Below, one piece after another: positions 26,197 through 36,399 of a DNA stretch of 64,000 nucleotides. Location: contig CM001438.1 of assembly GCA_000244995.1 (NCBI GenBank), positions 2,256,090-2,320,089 on the forward strand. Reading direction: 5' to 3'. How positions within the stretch are numbered: position 1 is the first letter of the stretch; the number at the start of each line of letters is the position of its first letter. This stretch comes from Burkholderiales bacterium JOSHI_001 (GTDB taxonomy: Bacteria; Pseudomonadota; Gammaproteobacteria; Burkholderiales; Burkholderiaceae_C). A program made the translations under genes and the position numbers. A model generated the notes under the pieces. The model made no database searches. It was not told where the DNA came from and saw nothing but the letters and a program-made list of their open reading frames with translations.

Positions 26197-26559
26197 ATGA
26201 GTGTCAACTACGGTTCCAAGCGCCTGGTGGTCGGGGCGCACTATGGCCTGCGCGACTGGCTGTCCCAGCGCATCACCGCGGCGCTGATGGCGCTGTTCAC
26301 CCTGCTGCTGCTGGCGCAGGTGCTGTTCGGCGGCCCGCTGGGCTACGACCGCTGGGCCGGCATCTTTGCCCAGCAGTGGATGAAGGTGCTGACCTTCGTC
26401 GTCATCGTGTCGCTGGCCTGGCATGCCTGGGTGGGTGTGCGCGACATCCTGATGGATTACGTCCAGGCAGTGTGGCTGCGCCTGGTGCTGCATGTGTTCA
26501 CCCTGGTCTGGCTGGTGGGTTGCGCCGGTTGGGCGGTGCAGGTGCTCTGGAGGCTCTGA
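26197..26559 (+). CDS. sdhD: Succinate dehydrogenase hydrophobic membrane anchor subunit
   Basis: 120 aa, three membrane helices (ALMALFTLLLLAQVLF, VLTFVVIVSLAWHAWVGVRD, LHVFTLVWLVGCAGWAVQVL). The N-terminal VGAHYGLRDWLSQRITAALM and the WHAWVGVRDILMDY motif, with a possible heme- or quinone-side histidine, identify SdhD. ATG 26197 is preceded by a weak purine run (AAGAGAAAC) and gives the typical short cytoplasmic lead. sdhA begins 6 bases after the stop codon. Confidence 0.92.
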   Translation: MSVNYGSKRLVVGAHYGLRDWLSQRITAALMALFTLLLLAQVLFGGPLGYDRWAGIFAQQWMKVLTFVVIVSLAWHAWVGVRDILMDYVQAVWLRLVLHVFTLVWLVGCAGWAVQVLWRL

Positions 26560-26565
26560 AGAAAA

Positions 26566-28365
26566 ATGGCAAACATCGCCAAGAGAAAATTTGACGTCGT
26601 CATCGTCGGGGCCGGCGGCTCGGGCATGCGCGCGTCGCTGCAACTGTCCCGCGCGGGCCTGAACGTGGCCGTGCTGACCAAGGTGTTCCCCACCCGCAGC
26701 CACACCGTGGCGGCGCAGGGCGGCATCGGTGCTTCCTTGGGCAACATGTCCGAGGACAACTGGCACTTCCACTTCTACGACACCGTCAAGGGCAGCGACT
26801 GGCTGGGCGACCAGGACGCCATCGAGTTCATGTGCCGCGAAGCGCCGAAGGTGGTGTACGAGCTGGAACACTTCGGCATGCCCTTCGACCGCAACCCGGA
26901 CGGCACCATCTACCAGCGCCCCTTCGGCGGCCACACGGCCAACTACGGTGAAAAGCCGGTGCAGCGCGCCTGCGCCGCAGCCGACCGCACCGGCCACGCC
27001 ATGCTGCACACGCTGTACCAGCAGAACGTGAAGGCGCGCACCCAGTTCTTCGTCGAGTGGATGGCGCTCGATCTCATCCGCGACGCCGACGGCGACGTGG
27101 TGGGCGTCACCGCACTGGAAATGGAAACCGGCGAGGTGCACATCCTCGAGGCCAAGACCACGCTGCTGGCCACCGGCGGCGCGGGCCGCATCTACGCCGC
27201 GTCCACCAACGCCTTCATCAACACCGGCGACGGCCTGGGCATGGCCGCGCGGGCGCAGATCCCGCTGGAAGACATGGAGTTCTGGCAGTTCCACCCCACC
27301 GGCGTGGCCGGCGCGGGCGTGCTGCTGACCGAGGGCTGCCGCGGTGAAGGCGCCATCCTGCGCAACGTGAACGGCGAGCGCTTCATGGAGCGTTATGCGC
27401 CCACGCTGAAGGACCTGGCGCCGCGCGACTTCGTCAGCCGCTGCATGGACCAGGAAATCAAGGAAGGGCGCGGCTGCGGTCCCAACAAGGACTACATCCA
27501 GCTGGACATGACCCACCTGGGCGGCGACACCATCCTGAAGCGCCTGCCCAGCGTGTTCGAGATCGGCCACAACTTCGCCAACGTGGACATCACCAAGGAG
27601 CCGATCCCGGTGGTGCCCACCATCCACTACCAGATGGGTGGCATCCCCACCAACATCAACGGCCAGGTGGTGGCGCCGAAGAACGGCGACCCGAACAGCG
27701 TCATCAACGGCCTGTACGCGGTGGGCGAATGTTCCTGCGTCAGCGTGCACGGCGCCAACCGCCTGGGCACCAACTCGCTGCTGGACCTGCTGGTGTTCGG
27801 CCGCGCGGCCGGCAACCACATCGTCGAAGCCCTGGCCAAGGCCCCGCGCAACCACAAGGACCTGCCGGCCGATGCGGCCGACCTGTCGCTGTCGCGCATC
27901 GCCAAGCTGGACAGCAGCACCAGCGGCGAATACGCCCAGGACGTGGCCAATGACCTGCGCTCCACCATGCAGAAGCACGCCGCCGTGTTCCGCACGCAAG
28001 AGCTGATGACCGCCGGCACGGTGGAGGTGGCCAAGATCCGCGAACGGGTGAACAACATCACCCTGAAGGACAAGAGCAAGGTGTTCAACACCGCGCGCAT
28101 CGAAGCCCTGGAAGTGGCCAACCTGATCGAGGCGGCGCAGGCCACCATCGAAGGCGCGGCCGCCCGCCACGAGTGCCGCGGCGCACACACCGTGAAGGAC
28201 TACGAGCGCACGGCCGACGACCCGCAATTCCCGCTCGGCCGCAATGACGTGGAATGGATGAAGCACACGCTGTGGTACAGCCAGGGCAACCGGCTGGACT
28301 ACAAGCCGGTGAAGTTGAAGCCACTGACGGTGGACAGCGTGCCGCCCAAGGTCCGGACCTTCTGA
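26566..28365 (+). CDS. sdhA: Succinate dehydrogenase flavoprotein subunit
   Basis: 599 aa. FAD-binding dinucleotide motif VVIVGAGGSGMRASLQLSRAG at the N-terminus; the histidine that carries covalent FAD is in RSHTVAAQGGIGASLGN; FWQFHPTGVAGAGVLLTEGC and the active-site region with RMAPTLKDLAPRDFVSR-like text (YAPTLKDLAPRDFVSR) follow. GECSCVSVHGANRLGTNSLL marks the capping and C-terminal part. It oxidises succinate to fumarate and passes electrons to SdhB. It is the third gene of sdhCDAB, with sdhB 15 bases downstream. Confidence 0.97.
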   Translation: MANIAKRKFDVVIVGAGGSGMRASLQLSRAGLNVAVLTKVFPTRSHTVAAQGGIGASLGNMSEDNWHFHFYDTVKGSDWLGDQDAIEFMCREAPKVVYELEHFGMPFDRNPDGTIYQRPFGGHTANYGEKPVQRACAAADRTGHAMLHTLYQQNVKARTQFFVEWMALDLIRDADGDVVGVTALEMETGEVHILEAKTTLLATGGAGRIYAASTNAFINTGDGLGMAARAQIPLEDMEFWQFHPTGVAGAGVLLTEGCRGEGAILRNVNGERFMERYAPTLKDLAPRDFVSRCMDQEIKEGRGCGPNKDYIQLDMTHLGGDTILKRLPSVFEIGHNFANVDITKEPIPVVPTIHYQMGGIPTNINGQVVAPKNGDPNSVINGLYAVGECSCVSVHGANRLGTNSLLDLLVFGRAAGNHIVEALAKAPRNHKDLPADAADLSLSRIAKLDSSTSGEYAQDVANDLRSTMQKHAAVFRTQELMTAGTVEVAKIRERVNNITLKDKSKVFNTARIEALEVANLIEAAQATIEGAAARHECRGAHTVKDYERTADDPQFPLGRNDVEWMKHTLWYSQGNRLDYKPVKLKPLTVDSVPPKVRTF

Positions 28366-28380
28366 CACGAGAACACGAAC

Positions 28381-29085
28381 ATGACCAAGCGCACGTTTCA
28401 GATCTACCGCTACGACCCGGACAAGGACGCCAAGCCCTACATGCAGAGCCTGGACGTCGAACTCGACGGCTCCGAGCGCATGCTGCTGGACGCCCTGATC
28501 AAGCTGAAGTCGGTGGACCCCACGCTGAGCTTTCGCCGCAGCTGCCGCGAAGGCGTTTGCGGGTCGGACGCGATGAACATCAACGGCAAGAACGGCCTGG
28601 CCTGCCTGACCAACATGCGCACGCTGCCGGGCACCGTGGTGCTGAAACCCCTGCCGGGGCTGCCTGTCATCCGCGACCTGATCGTGGACATGACCCAGTT
28701 CTTCAAGCAGTACAACAGCATCAAGCCCTACCTGGTCAACGACAGCATCCCGCCCGAGAAGGAACGCCTGCAGTCGCCCGAGGAACGTGACGAGCTGAAC
28801 GGCCTGTACGAATGCATCCTGTGCGCCAGCTGCTCGACCAGCTGCCCCAGCTTCTGGTGGAACCCGGACAAGTTCGTCGGCCCGGCCGGTCTGCTGCAGG
28901 CCTACCGCTTCATCGCCGACAGCCGCGACCAGGCCACCAACGAGCGTCTGGACAACCTGGAAGACCCCTACCGCCTGTTCCGCTGCCACACCATCATGAA
29001 CTGCGTGGATGTGTGCCCGAAGAGCCTGAACCCCACGAAGGCGATTGGCAAGATCAAGGAACTGATGGTGAGGCGGGCTGTATGA
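28381..29085 (+). CDS. sdhB: Succinate dehydrogenase iron-sulfur subunit
   Basis: 234 aa. The three cluster-binding regions are intact: the [2Fe-2S] site CREGVCGSDAMNINGKNGLAC (about residues 56-76, given here as its end points Cys-Cys), the [4Fe-4S]/[3Fe-4S] first set in CILCASCSTSCPS, and CHTIMNCVDVCPKSLNP. It carries electrons from FAD in SdhA to quinone in SdhCD. Its TGA overlaps the ATG of sdhE as ATGA, so the assembly factor is translationally coupled. Confidence 0.97.
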   Translation: MTKRTFQIYRYDPDKDAKPYMQSLDVELDGSERMLLDALIKLKSVDPTLSFRRSCREGVCGSDAMNINGKNGLACLTNMRTLPGTVVLKPLPGLPVIRDLIVDMTQFFKQYNSIKPYLVNDSIPPEKERLQSPEERDELNGLYECILCASCSTSCPSFWWNPDKFVGPAGLLQAYRFIADSRDQATNERLDNLEDPYRLFRCHTIMNCVDVCPKSLNPTKAIGKIKELMVRRAV

Positions 29086-29444
29086 CCCCCCCCGCAGCGC
29101 CTTCGGCGCTTCCCCCCCAGGGGGGCGCCCCCAGCGGACCGGCAGAGCCGGATCCGCGGCGGCTGCTTGGATCGACCGATTTGAGTCGGCTGAAATGGCG
29201 CTGCCGTCGTGGCCTGCTGGAAAACGACCTGTTCATCGAACGCTTCTTCCAACGCCATGAAGCCAGCCTCACCAACCGCCATGCCGATGGCATGGCGGTG
29301 CTGATGGACCTGGCCGACAACGATTTGCTGGACCTGCTGCTGTGCCGCCGTGAACCTGAGGGCGAATTGCATCGCCCCGAGGTGATCGAGGTGCTTGGCA
29401 TGTTGCGTGCAAGACCCCCCGCTTCCGCTCCCGCCGCCCCGTGA
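29082..29444 (+). CDS. sdhE: FAD assembly factor SdhE with a repeat-derived N-terminal extension
   Basis: 120 aa, longer than the usual 80-95. The family core begins at about residue 31: LSRLKWRCRRGLLENDLFIE, then RFFQRHEASLTNRHADGM and LMDLADNDLLDLLLCRREPEGE. The RRGLLENDL stretch contains the RGxxE motif needed in the family for covalent flavinylation of SdhA. Residues 1-28 are the in-frame reading of the three-hairpin repeat at 29086-29160. Translation from ATG 29082, coupled to sdhB, is the only ATG choice; a TTG in GAT-TTG-AGT just before the core would give a normal-sized protein. gltA follows 22 bases later. Confidence 0.88.
   Translation: MTPPAAPSALPPQGGAPSGPAEPDPRRLLGSTDLSRLKWRCRRGLLENDLFIERFFQRHEASLTNRHADGMAVLMDLADNDLLDLLLCRREPEGELHRPEVIEVLGMLRARPPASAPAAP
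29086..29160 (+). repeat. Three-hairpin intergenic repeat, copy B
   Basis: AGCGCC-TTC-GGCGCT (29096-29110), a C6/G6 stem (29112-29125) and CCGGC-AGA-GCCGG (29139-29151), ending in GGATCCGCGG. It begins one base after the sdhB stop codon and is translated as the first residues of SdhE, reading PPQGGAPSGPAEPDPRR; copy A reads PPQGGAASGPAEPDPRR in the same frame. Confidence 0.8.
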
Positions 29445-29466
29445 TTGACCAGAAAGGGATTTCCGC

Positions 29467-30777
29467 ATGACCCCCTCCGACGTGAAAGCCACCCTGTCGT
29501 TCTCCGACGGCAGCCCCAGCATGGAGCTGCCGCTCTACAAGGGCTCCATCGGGCCGGACGTGATCGACATCCGCAAGCTCTACGGCCAGACCGGCAAGTT
29601 CACCTACGACCCGGGCTTCCTGTCCACGGCCTCATGCAACTCCACCATCACCTACATCGACGGTGACAAGGGCGAGCTGCTGTACCGCGGCTACCCCATC
29701 GAGCAGTTGGCGGTGAACTGCGACTTCCTGGAAACCTGCCACCTTCTGCTGTACGGAGAGCTGCCCAATGTGCAGCAGAAGAAGGACTTCGTGGCCCGCG
29801 TGACCAACCACACCATGGTCAACGAGCAGATGCAGTTCTTCCTGCGTGGCTTCCGGCGCGACGCCCACCCGATGGCCATCCTGACCGGCCTGGTGGGCGG
29901 CCTGTCGGCCTTCTATCACGACAGCACGGACATCAACAACCCGCAGCACCGCGAGATCGCCGCCATCCGGCTGATCGCCAAGATGCCCACGCTGGTGGCC
30001 ATGGCCTACAAGTACAGCATGGGCCAGCCCTACATGTACCCGAAGAACAAGCTGTCGTACGCCGCGAACTTCATGAACATGATGTTCGCCACCCCGTGCG
30101 ACGAGTACGAGCCCAACGATGTGCTGGTGCGCGCCATCGATCGCATCTTCATCCTGCATGCCGACCACGAGCAGAACGCCAGCACCTCCACGGTGCGCCT
30201 GTGCGGCAGCTCCGGCACCAACCCGTTTGCGGCCATCGCCGCCGGCGTGGCCTGCCTGTGGGGCCCGGCGCACGGCGGCGCCAACGAAGCGGCGCTGAAC
30301 ATGCTGGAAGACATCCAGCGCAACGGCGGCGTGGAGAAGATCGGCGAATTCATCAAGCAGGTGAAGGACAAGAACTCCACCGTCAAGCTGATGGGCTTCG
30401 GCCACCGCGTCTACAAGAACTACGACCCGCGCGCCAAGCTGATGCGCGAAACCTGCCACGAGGTGCTGCAGGCCCTGGGCCTGGGCAACGACCCGCTGTT
30501 CAAGCTGGCCATGACGCTGGAAAAGATTGCGCTGGAAGACGAGTACTTCGTGGCCCGCAAGCTGTACCCGAACGTGGACTTCTACTCCGGCATCGTGCAG
30601 CGCGCCCTCGGCATCCCGGTCAGCCTGTTCACCGCCATCTTCGCGCTGGCCCGCACCGTGGGCTGGATCGCGCAGTTGAACGAGATGATCGGCGACCCCG
30701 AGTACAAGATCGGCCGCCCGCGCCAACTGTTCGTGGGTTCGCCCGCGCGCCAGGTCAAGCCCATCGCGCAGCGCTGA
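29467..30777 (+). CDS. gltA: Citrate synthase (type II, hexameric-type)
   Basis: 436 aa, E. coli-type length. Condenses oxaloacetate and acetyl-CoA. Catalytic residues are visible in the usual places: first histidine region [17 protein letters not shown], second in [16 protein letters not shown] and the aspartate in [15 protein letters not shown]. The N-terminal domain ([40 protein letters not shown]) is that of NADH-sensitive gram-negative enzymes. GAAAGGGATTT lies before the ATG. It closes the sdhCDAB-sdhE-gltA run, followed by a strong terminator. Confidence 0.97.
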   Translation: MTPSDVKATLSFSDGSPSMELPLYKGSIGPDVIDIRKLYGQTGKFTYDPGFLSTASCNSTITYIDGDKGELLYRGYPIEQLAVNCDFLETCHLLLYGELPNVQQKKDFVARVTNHTMVNEQMQFFLRGFRRDAHPMAILTGLVGGLSAFYHDSTDINNPQHREIAAIRLIAKMPTLVAMAYKYSMGQPYMYPKNKLSYAANFMNMMFATPCDEYEPNDVLVRAIDRIFILHADHEQNASTSTVRLCGSSGTNPFAAIAAGVACLWGPAHGGANEAALNMLEDIQRNGGVEKIGEFIKQVKDKNSTVKLMGFGHRVYKNYDPRAKLMRETCHEVLQALGLGNDPLFKLAMTLEKIALEDEYFVARKLYPNVDFYSGIVQRALGIPVSLFTAIFALARTVGWIAQLNEMIGDPEYKIGRPRQLFVGSPARQVKPIAQR

Positions 30778-30798
30778 AGCCTCGGGCTTCGCCGTGCC

Positions 30799-30823
30799 AA
30801 GGCCGCCTTCGGGCGGCCTTTTT
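30799..30823 (+). terminator. Terminator of the sdh-gltA operon
   Basis: Stem GGCCGCC / GGCGGCC with a TTCG loop, preceded by AA and followed by TTTTT: a classic rho-independent terminator 22 bases past gltA. It also overlaps the end of the convergent mtfA gene. Confidence 0.88.
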
Positions 30824-31608
30824 CATGCGGCGTTCAAGGCGGGCAGCGCGGCCGGGTCCTGGCCGAAGAACCCGACGAACAGCGGGTACAGCCAGGGGTG
30901 TTCGTCGCGCATGGCCTCGGGGCTGACGAAGAAGGCCTCGGCCGCCACGGCGAAGAACTCCGTCGGTGCTTCGGCGCCGTAGGGGTCCAGCGCGGTGGCG
31001 TCACCGCTGTCCACGTTGCGGCAGAAGCGCTCGTACTCCAGTTGCAGCACGCCGTCCCAGCGGCGGCGGGCCTTGGCATCGGGCAGTGGCGGGATGCCGT
31101 CGGCCAGGCCGTCGGCCATGTCGATGACATGCGCGAACTCGTGCACCACCACGTTGTAGGCCAGCGCGGCGGTGCTGCCGGCGTCGCGCACGTCGGGCCA
31201 GCTCAGCATCAGTGGGCCGCCGTGCACCGCTTCGCCGGCCAGCACCTCGTTGAACTCGTGCGCGATGCCATGTTCATCGACGTATTCGCGCCGCGCCACC
31301 ACCTCGCCGGGCTGTACCACGATGCCAATGAAGCCATCGTAGGGCCCCAGGCCCAGCCGCAGCACCGGCAGGCAGGCCTGCACAGCGATGCACAGCGCCA
31401 TGGCGTCGTTCACTTCCAGGCCGCCGGCGCCGCTGAATTCCTTCTCGTCCAGGAACTGGCGCACCAGTTGGCGCAGCGTGGCCAGGTCCTCGGCCGGCCA
31501 GCGGCGCACGAAGGGCAGGGCGTCCAGGGTGGCCTGCCACAGGCTTTCAGGAATTTCACGCTGCTGCGCGCGTTGCGCGCGCCAGCGTTGCCACCAGCCC
31601 AGGGCCAT
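30823..31608 (-). CDS. mtfA: Zinc-dependent peptidase MtfA (Mlc titration factor)
   Basis: 261 aa, as for E. coli MtfA. The gluzincin motif HEFAHVIDMADG supplies the HExxH zinc ligands and the downstream APTEFFAVAAEAFF the third ligand region. The N-terminal WQATLDALPFVRRWPAEDLA and the EFSGAGGLEVNDAM stretch are conserved in the family. In E. coli it binds the glucose repressor Mlc and acts as an aminopeptidase; whether Mlc exists here is unknown. ATG 31608 lies 6 bases beyond the lpxH stop region, so the two are probably co-transcribed. Confidence 0.9.
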   Translation of the reverse strand: MALGWWQRWRAQRAQQREIPESLWQATLDALPFVRRWPAEDLATLRQLVRQFLDEKEFSGAGGLEVNDAMALCIAVQACLPVLRLGLGPYDGFIGIVVQPGEVVARREYVDEHGIAHEFNEVLAGEAVHGGPLMLSWPDVRDAGSTAALAYNVVVHEFAHVIDMADGLADGIPPLPDAKARRRWDGVLQLEYERFCRNVDSGDATALDPYGAEAPTEFFAVAAEAFFVSPEAMRDEHPWLYPLFVGFFGQDPAALPALNAA

Positions 31609-31613
31609 CGGCG

Positions 31614-32384
31614 TCAGGCCAGGGGCCGTGCGGCCAGGCCCTGAGCGGTGAGGCGCAGCACGCTGCTGCGCGGCACAGGCCCATCCAGGTCCCAGTCGCC
31701 CAGCACGTGCCGCGTGCCGCCGCCGGGCAGGGCGTGCACACCCGGGCGGTGGGTGTGGCCATGCAGCAGCGTGGGCGCCGGGGCCGCGGCCAGCCAGGCG
31801 GCGGCGGCGTCGGAATCCACGTCGCTCCAGCCCATCGGGCCTTGTTGGGCCTGGCGCAAGGTGCTGGCGTCGCGCATGGCGCGCGCCTGGGCCTGGCGTT
31901 CGGCCAGGGGCAGGGCCAGGAACGCAGCCTGCCACCGCGGGCTGCGCACCTGGGCGCGGAAGCGCTGGTAGTCGGTATCGGCCAGGCACAGGGCGTCGCC
32001 GTGGCTGAGCAGCAGGCAGGTGTTGAAGGCGTCCAGCCGCGTGGGGTCGGCCAGGGGCTGCATGCCGCACTCGGCCAGCAGGGTGGGGCCGACCAGGAAG
32101 TCCCGGTTGCCGGGCAGGAAGAACAGCGGCCGGCGTTGCGCCGCGTCTTTCAGCACCTGCACGCAGCCGGCTTCAAATTCACCGTTGCGGGCGTCGTCGC
32201 CCACCCACACCTCGAACAGGTCGCCCAGGATGAATACCGCATCGGCATCGGTGTTCAACAGGTGCTGTGCCCAGGCCGCGCGGGTGCGCGGCAGGGCCGG
32301 GTGCAGGTGGATGTCCGACAGGAAGTCGATGGCGCGCCACGCCGGGTCGGCCGCCAGAACGGCGATGGCGGGCGCGCTGCTCAC
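31614..32384 (-). CDS. lpxH: UDP-2,3-diacylglucosamine diphosphatase
   Basis: 256 aa calcineurin-like metallophosphatase that makes lipid X from UDP-2,3-diacylglucosamine in lipid A synthesis, at the inner membrane surface. Metal ligands in order: FLSDIHLHP, ILGDLFEVWVGDD, FLPGNRDFLVG, LLSHGDALC and LLHGHTHRPGVH. The spacing and the GDLFEVWVGD motif are specific for LpxH against other phosphatases. It starts 10 bases after ppiB's stop codon, within a minus-strand run ppiA-ppiB-lpxH-mtfA. Confidence 0.94.
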   Translation of the reverse strand: MSSAPAIAVLAADPAWRAIDFLSDIHLHPALPRTRAAWAQHLLNTDADAVFILGDLFEVWVGDDARNGEFEAGCVQVLKDAAQRRPLFFLPGNRDFLVGPTLLAECGMQPLADPTRLDAFNTCLLLSHGDALCLADTDYQRFRAQVRSPRWQAAFLALPLAERQAQARAMRDASTLRQAQQGPMGWSDVDSDAAAAWLAAAPAPTLLHGHTHRPGVHALPGGGTRHVLGDWDLDGPVPRSSVLRLTAQGLAARPLA

Positions 32385-32394
32385 GGCCAGCGGG

Positions 32395-32886
32395 TCAGGC
32401 GACCTCGACCGCCTTCAGGATGAGCATGTCCTGGCGCGGCACGTCCTGGGCGCCGGTGGCCACGGCTTCGATGGCGTCCACCGCCTCGAAGCCCGACACC
32501 ACCTTGCCGAACACCGCGTAGCCCCAGCCGCTGGGTGACTCGCTCTTGAAGTCCAGGAAGCCGTTGTCCACGGTGTTGATGAAGAACTGCGCGGTGGCCG
32601 AGTGCGGCGCGCTGGTGCGCGCCATGGCCACCGTGTACTTCAGGTTCTTCAGGCCGTTGTTGGCTTCGTTGTGGATGGGCTCGCGGGTGGATTTCTGATT
32701 CATGCCGGCTTCCATGCCGCCGCCCTGGACCATGAAGCCCTTGATCACGCGGTGGAAGAGGGTGCCGTCGTAGTGGCCGGCGTTCACGTAGGCCAGGAAG
32801 TTTTCGACCGACTTCGGCGCCTTGGCATCGTCCAGTTCCAGGCGGATGGTGCCGGCGGTGGTGGTGAGTTCAACGGTTTTGCTCAT
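32395..32886 (-). CDS. ppiB: Cytoplasmic peptidyl-prolyl cis-trans isomerase B (cyclophilin)
   Basis: 163 aa cyclophilin without a signal peptide. Active-site text: [59 protein letters not shown]. It catalyses proline isomerisation in the cytoplasm. The neighbouring exported copy (32889-33458) is about half identical, which suggests an old tandem duplication followed by a change of compartment. Only 2 bases separate the two genes. Confidence 0.95.
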   Translation of the reverse strand: MSKTVELTTTAGTIRLELDDAKAPKSVENFLAYVNAGHYDGTLFHRVIKGFMVQGGGMEAGMNQKSTREPIHNEANNGLKNLKYTVAMARTSAPHSATAQFFINTVDNGFLDFKSESPSGWGYAVFGKVVSGFEAVDAIEAVATGAQDVPRQDMLILKAVEVA

Positions 32887-32888
32887 GT

Positions 32889-33458
32889 TCAGGGCTCCAG
32901 GCTGGCTTTCTTGATGAGGATGGGGTCCACCGGCACGTTCTGGTGGCCGCCCTTCAGGGTGGTGGGAACGGTCTTGATCTTGTCCACCACGTCCATGCCT
33001 TCGATCACATGGCCGAACACCGCGTAGCCATTGCCGTCACGCGAGTTGGCGGAGTCCAGGAAGGCGTTGTCGCGCAGGTTGATGAAGAACTGGGCGGTGG
33101 CCGAGTCAGGCACATTGGTGCGTGCCATGGCGAGCGTGCCGCGCAGGTTGGTCAGGCCGTTGCGGCTTTCCAGCGGAATGGGGCCGCGCGTGGGCTTCTG
33201 GTTCATGGTGGGGTCGAAGCCGCCGCCCTGGATCATGAAGTTGTCGATCACGCGGTGGAAGATGGTGCCGTCGTAGTGGCCAGCCTTCACGTACTGGATG
33301 AAATTGTCCACCGACTTCGGCGCCTTTTCCTTGTCCAGCTGCACGACGATGTCGCCCATGCTGGTGGCCAGGCGCACCTTCTGCGCCAGCGCCGGTGAGG
33401 TGCCAACGAGGGACAGCGCGGCCAGCAGGGCCATGGCGATGGTCTTGATTCCCGTCAT
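32889..33458 (-). CDS. ppiA: Periplasmic peptidyl-prolyl cis-trans isomerase A (cyclophilin)
   Basis: 189 aa with a Sec signal peptide ([20 protein letters not shown], then SPALAQ) and a full cyclophilin domain: [58 protein letters not shown]. It assists folding of exported proteins. GGAGAAACACC before the ATG serves as ribosome binding site. It is the first gene of the run ppiA-ppiB-lpxH-mtfA. Confidence 0.94.
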   Translation of the reverse strand: MTGIKTIAMALLAALSLVGTSPALAQKVRLATSMGDIVVQLDKEKAPKSVDNFIQYVKAGHYDGTIFHRVIDNFMIQGGGFDPTMNQKPTRGPIPLESRNGLTNLRGTLAMARTNVPDSATAQFFINLRDNAFLDSANSRDGNGYAVFGHVIEGMDVVDKIKTVPTTLKGGHQNVPVDPILIKKASLEP

Positions 33459-33547
33459 GGGGTGTTTCTCCTTGGGGTGAAGCGGTGAGAGGGTAGAGCG
33501 CTTGAACGGGCCACTGCCGGGCCACGCCGACAGCGAAGGGCCGGATT

Positions 33548-34063
33548 TCAGCGCGGTGGTGCAGCCAGTTCGCGCGCCAGGCGCAGCTTGCGGTCGAGAA
33601 CAGCGTTGGCACGGCCGCCGGCCAGGGCCTTTTCGTAGGACCGCTGGGCCAGCGCGATGAACACGTCGCCCAGGTTTTCGTGCGCGGCCAGGTAGCCGCT
33701 GTCGTGGCGCAGCGCGGTTTCCAGCAGTTCGCGGGCCAGTTCGATGCGGCCCTGGCCGGCGTGCAGCACGGCCAGGTTGTTGTAGGGCTCGGGCTGGTCG
33801 GGGTGGTCTTCGGTCAGGCGCTGGAAGATGTCAATCGCCTCGGCGTCGCGCTTCTGCTCGCTGAGCATCACGCCCTTCAGGAAACGCAGCTTCAGGTCGG
33901 CCGGGCGGGCGGCCAGCGCCTTGTCCAGCCGCTGGGTGGCCAGCGCGGCTTCGCCGCCGCGCCACAGGCGTTCCACCTCGCGGGCTTCGTCGGTGGCCGC
34001 CAGCGCGGCGCCCGCCAGCAGGGCGGCACCAAGGACCAGGGCGGACAACAGGCGAGCAGGCAC
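33548..34063 (-). CDS. TPR-repeat protein with N-terminal signal or anchor segment
   Basis: About 171 aa from GTG 34063, chosen because it opens directly on a signal-like segment (PARLLSALVLGAALLAGAAL). An ATG at 34168 in the same frame would add 35 residues with no secretory character. The mature part has TPR-type helix pairs: LWRGGEAALATQRLDKALAA, FLKGVMLSEQKRDAEAIDIF, AVLHAGQGRIELARELLETA and GDVFIALAQRSYEKALAGG. A protein-protein interaction role in the periplasm is likely. It diverges from cysS; the same pairing with cysS occurs in other Burkholderiales as far as I recall, but its partner is unknown. Confidence 0.8.
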   Translation of the reverse strand: MPARLLSALVLGAALLAGAALAATDEAREVERLWRGGEAALATQRLDKALAARPADLKLRFLKGVMLSEQKRDAEAIDIFQRLTEDHPDQPEPYNNLAVLHAGQGRIELARELLETALRHDSGYLAAHENLGDVFIALAQRSYEKALAGGRANAVLDRKLRLARELAAPPR

Positions 34064-34248
34064 GGGTGTGAGAAGAAGCGGGGCGGCCAATGGTGTTTCA
34101 TTCGGGCCCAACGCGTTGACGCCGGCTGAGCCCGCGCGGGCGCAGCCCGCCGCTATACTGACCCTCATTGTATCGGGGCCTGCAGCAAGCAGCCCGCCAC
34201 CCACCCATCCTGCCCGGCCGCCTTCGCGGCCGTTCGTCCCTTCGGACC

Positions 34249-35625
<1,377 letters not shown>

Positions 35626-35628
35626 TCC

Positions 35629-36282
35629 ATGGTCAAGCCAGCCGCAGCGGGCGTGACGCCCGACTACTGGGACGACGCGTGCAAGCACCTGGCCAAGCGC
35701 GACCGGGTGATGAAGAAGTTGATTCCGCAGTTCGGTGAAGCCCGGTTGCAAAGCCGCGGTGACGCCTTCACCACGTTGGCGCGCAGCATCGTGGGCCAGC
35801 AGATTTCGGTGAAGGCCGCGCAAAGCGTGTGGGACCGATTCGCCGCCCTGGTGGGCGGGCCCAGCACCCGCATCGCGCCCAAGGCGGTGCTGGGGCACGA
35901 GGTGCCGGCGCTGCGCGAAGCCGGCCTGTCGGCCCGCAAGGCCGAGTACCTGACCGACCTGGCGCGCCACTTCGAAAGCGGCGCGGTGCACGTGAAGCAG
36001 TGGCAGCAGATGGACGACGAGGCCATCATCGAAGAGTTGGTGGCCATCCGCGGCATCGGCCGCTGGACGGCCGAGATGTTCCTCATCTTCCACCTGATGC
36101 GACCCAATGTCATGCCGCTGGACGACCTGGGCCTGATCAAGGGCATCAGCGTCAACTACTTCAGCGGCGAGTCGGTGTCTCGCGCCGAAGCGCGCGAGGT
36201 GGGCGACGCCTGGACACCGTTTCGCAGCGTGGCCACATGGTACATTTGGCGCAGCCTCGACCCGCTGCCGGTGGAGTACTGA
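35629..36282 (+). CDS. alkA: DNA-3-methyladenine glycosylase II (HhH-GPD)
   Basis: 217 aa base-excision glycosylase. The core is present: FTTLARSIVGQQISVKAAQS, the helix-hairpin-helix LVAIRGIGRWTAEMFLIFHL, and the catalytic aspartate in VMPLDDLGLIKG. No FeS cysteine cluster is present, which separates it from Nth/MutY. It lacks the AlkA N-terminal half, so it is the short type found in many beta-proteobacteria. It starts 3 bases after cysS. Substrate range (3-methyladenine and related alkylated bases) is inferred from family. Confidence 0.9.
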   Translation: MVKPAAAGVTPDYWDDACKHLAKRDRVMKKLIPQFGEARLQSRGDAFTTLARSIVGQQISVKAAQSVWDRFAALVGGPSTRIAPKAVLGHEVPALREAGLSARKAEYLTDLARHFESGAVHVKQWQQMDDEAIIEELVAIRGIGRWTAEMFLIFHLMRPNVMPLDDLGLIKGISVNYFSGESVSRAEAREVGDAWTPFRSVATWYIWRSLDPLPVEY

Positions 36283-36358
36283 GGACCCCCAGGTCCGGGC
36301 TGCGCCCAGCCCGCCCCCCGCGGGGGTCAAGCAAAGTGGCAGAGCCACATTTGCTTGA
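36283..36358 (+). repeat. Three-hairpin intergenic repeat, diverged copy C
   Basis: Between alkA and accA: a CGGGCTG/CAGCCCG stem, a CCCCCGCGGGGG stem (about 36315-36326), then a long hairpin TCAAGCAAAGTGGC / GCCAC-A-TTTGCTTGA (36327-36358) with loop AGA. The last loop context GGCAGAGCC is the same as in copies A and B, and the order of stems is the same. Unlike those copies it is not read as part of a gene. Confidence 0.65.
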
Positions 36359-36399
36359 GATTCCGCCGGCGAGTTGTCTTTCAGAACCGCCCGAAACGG

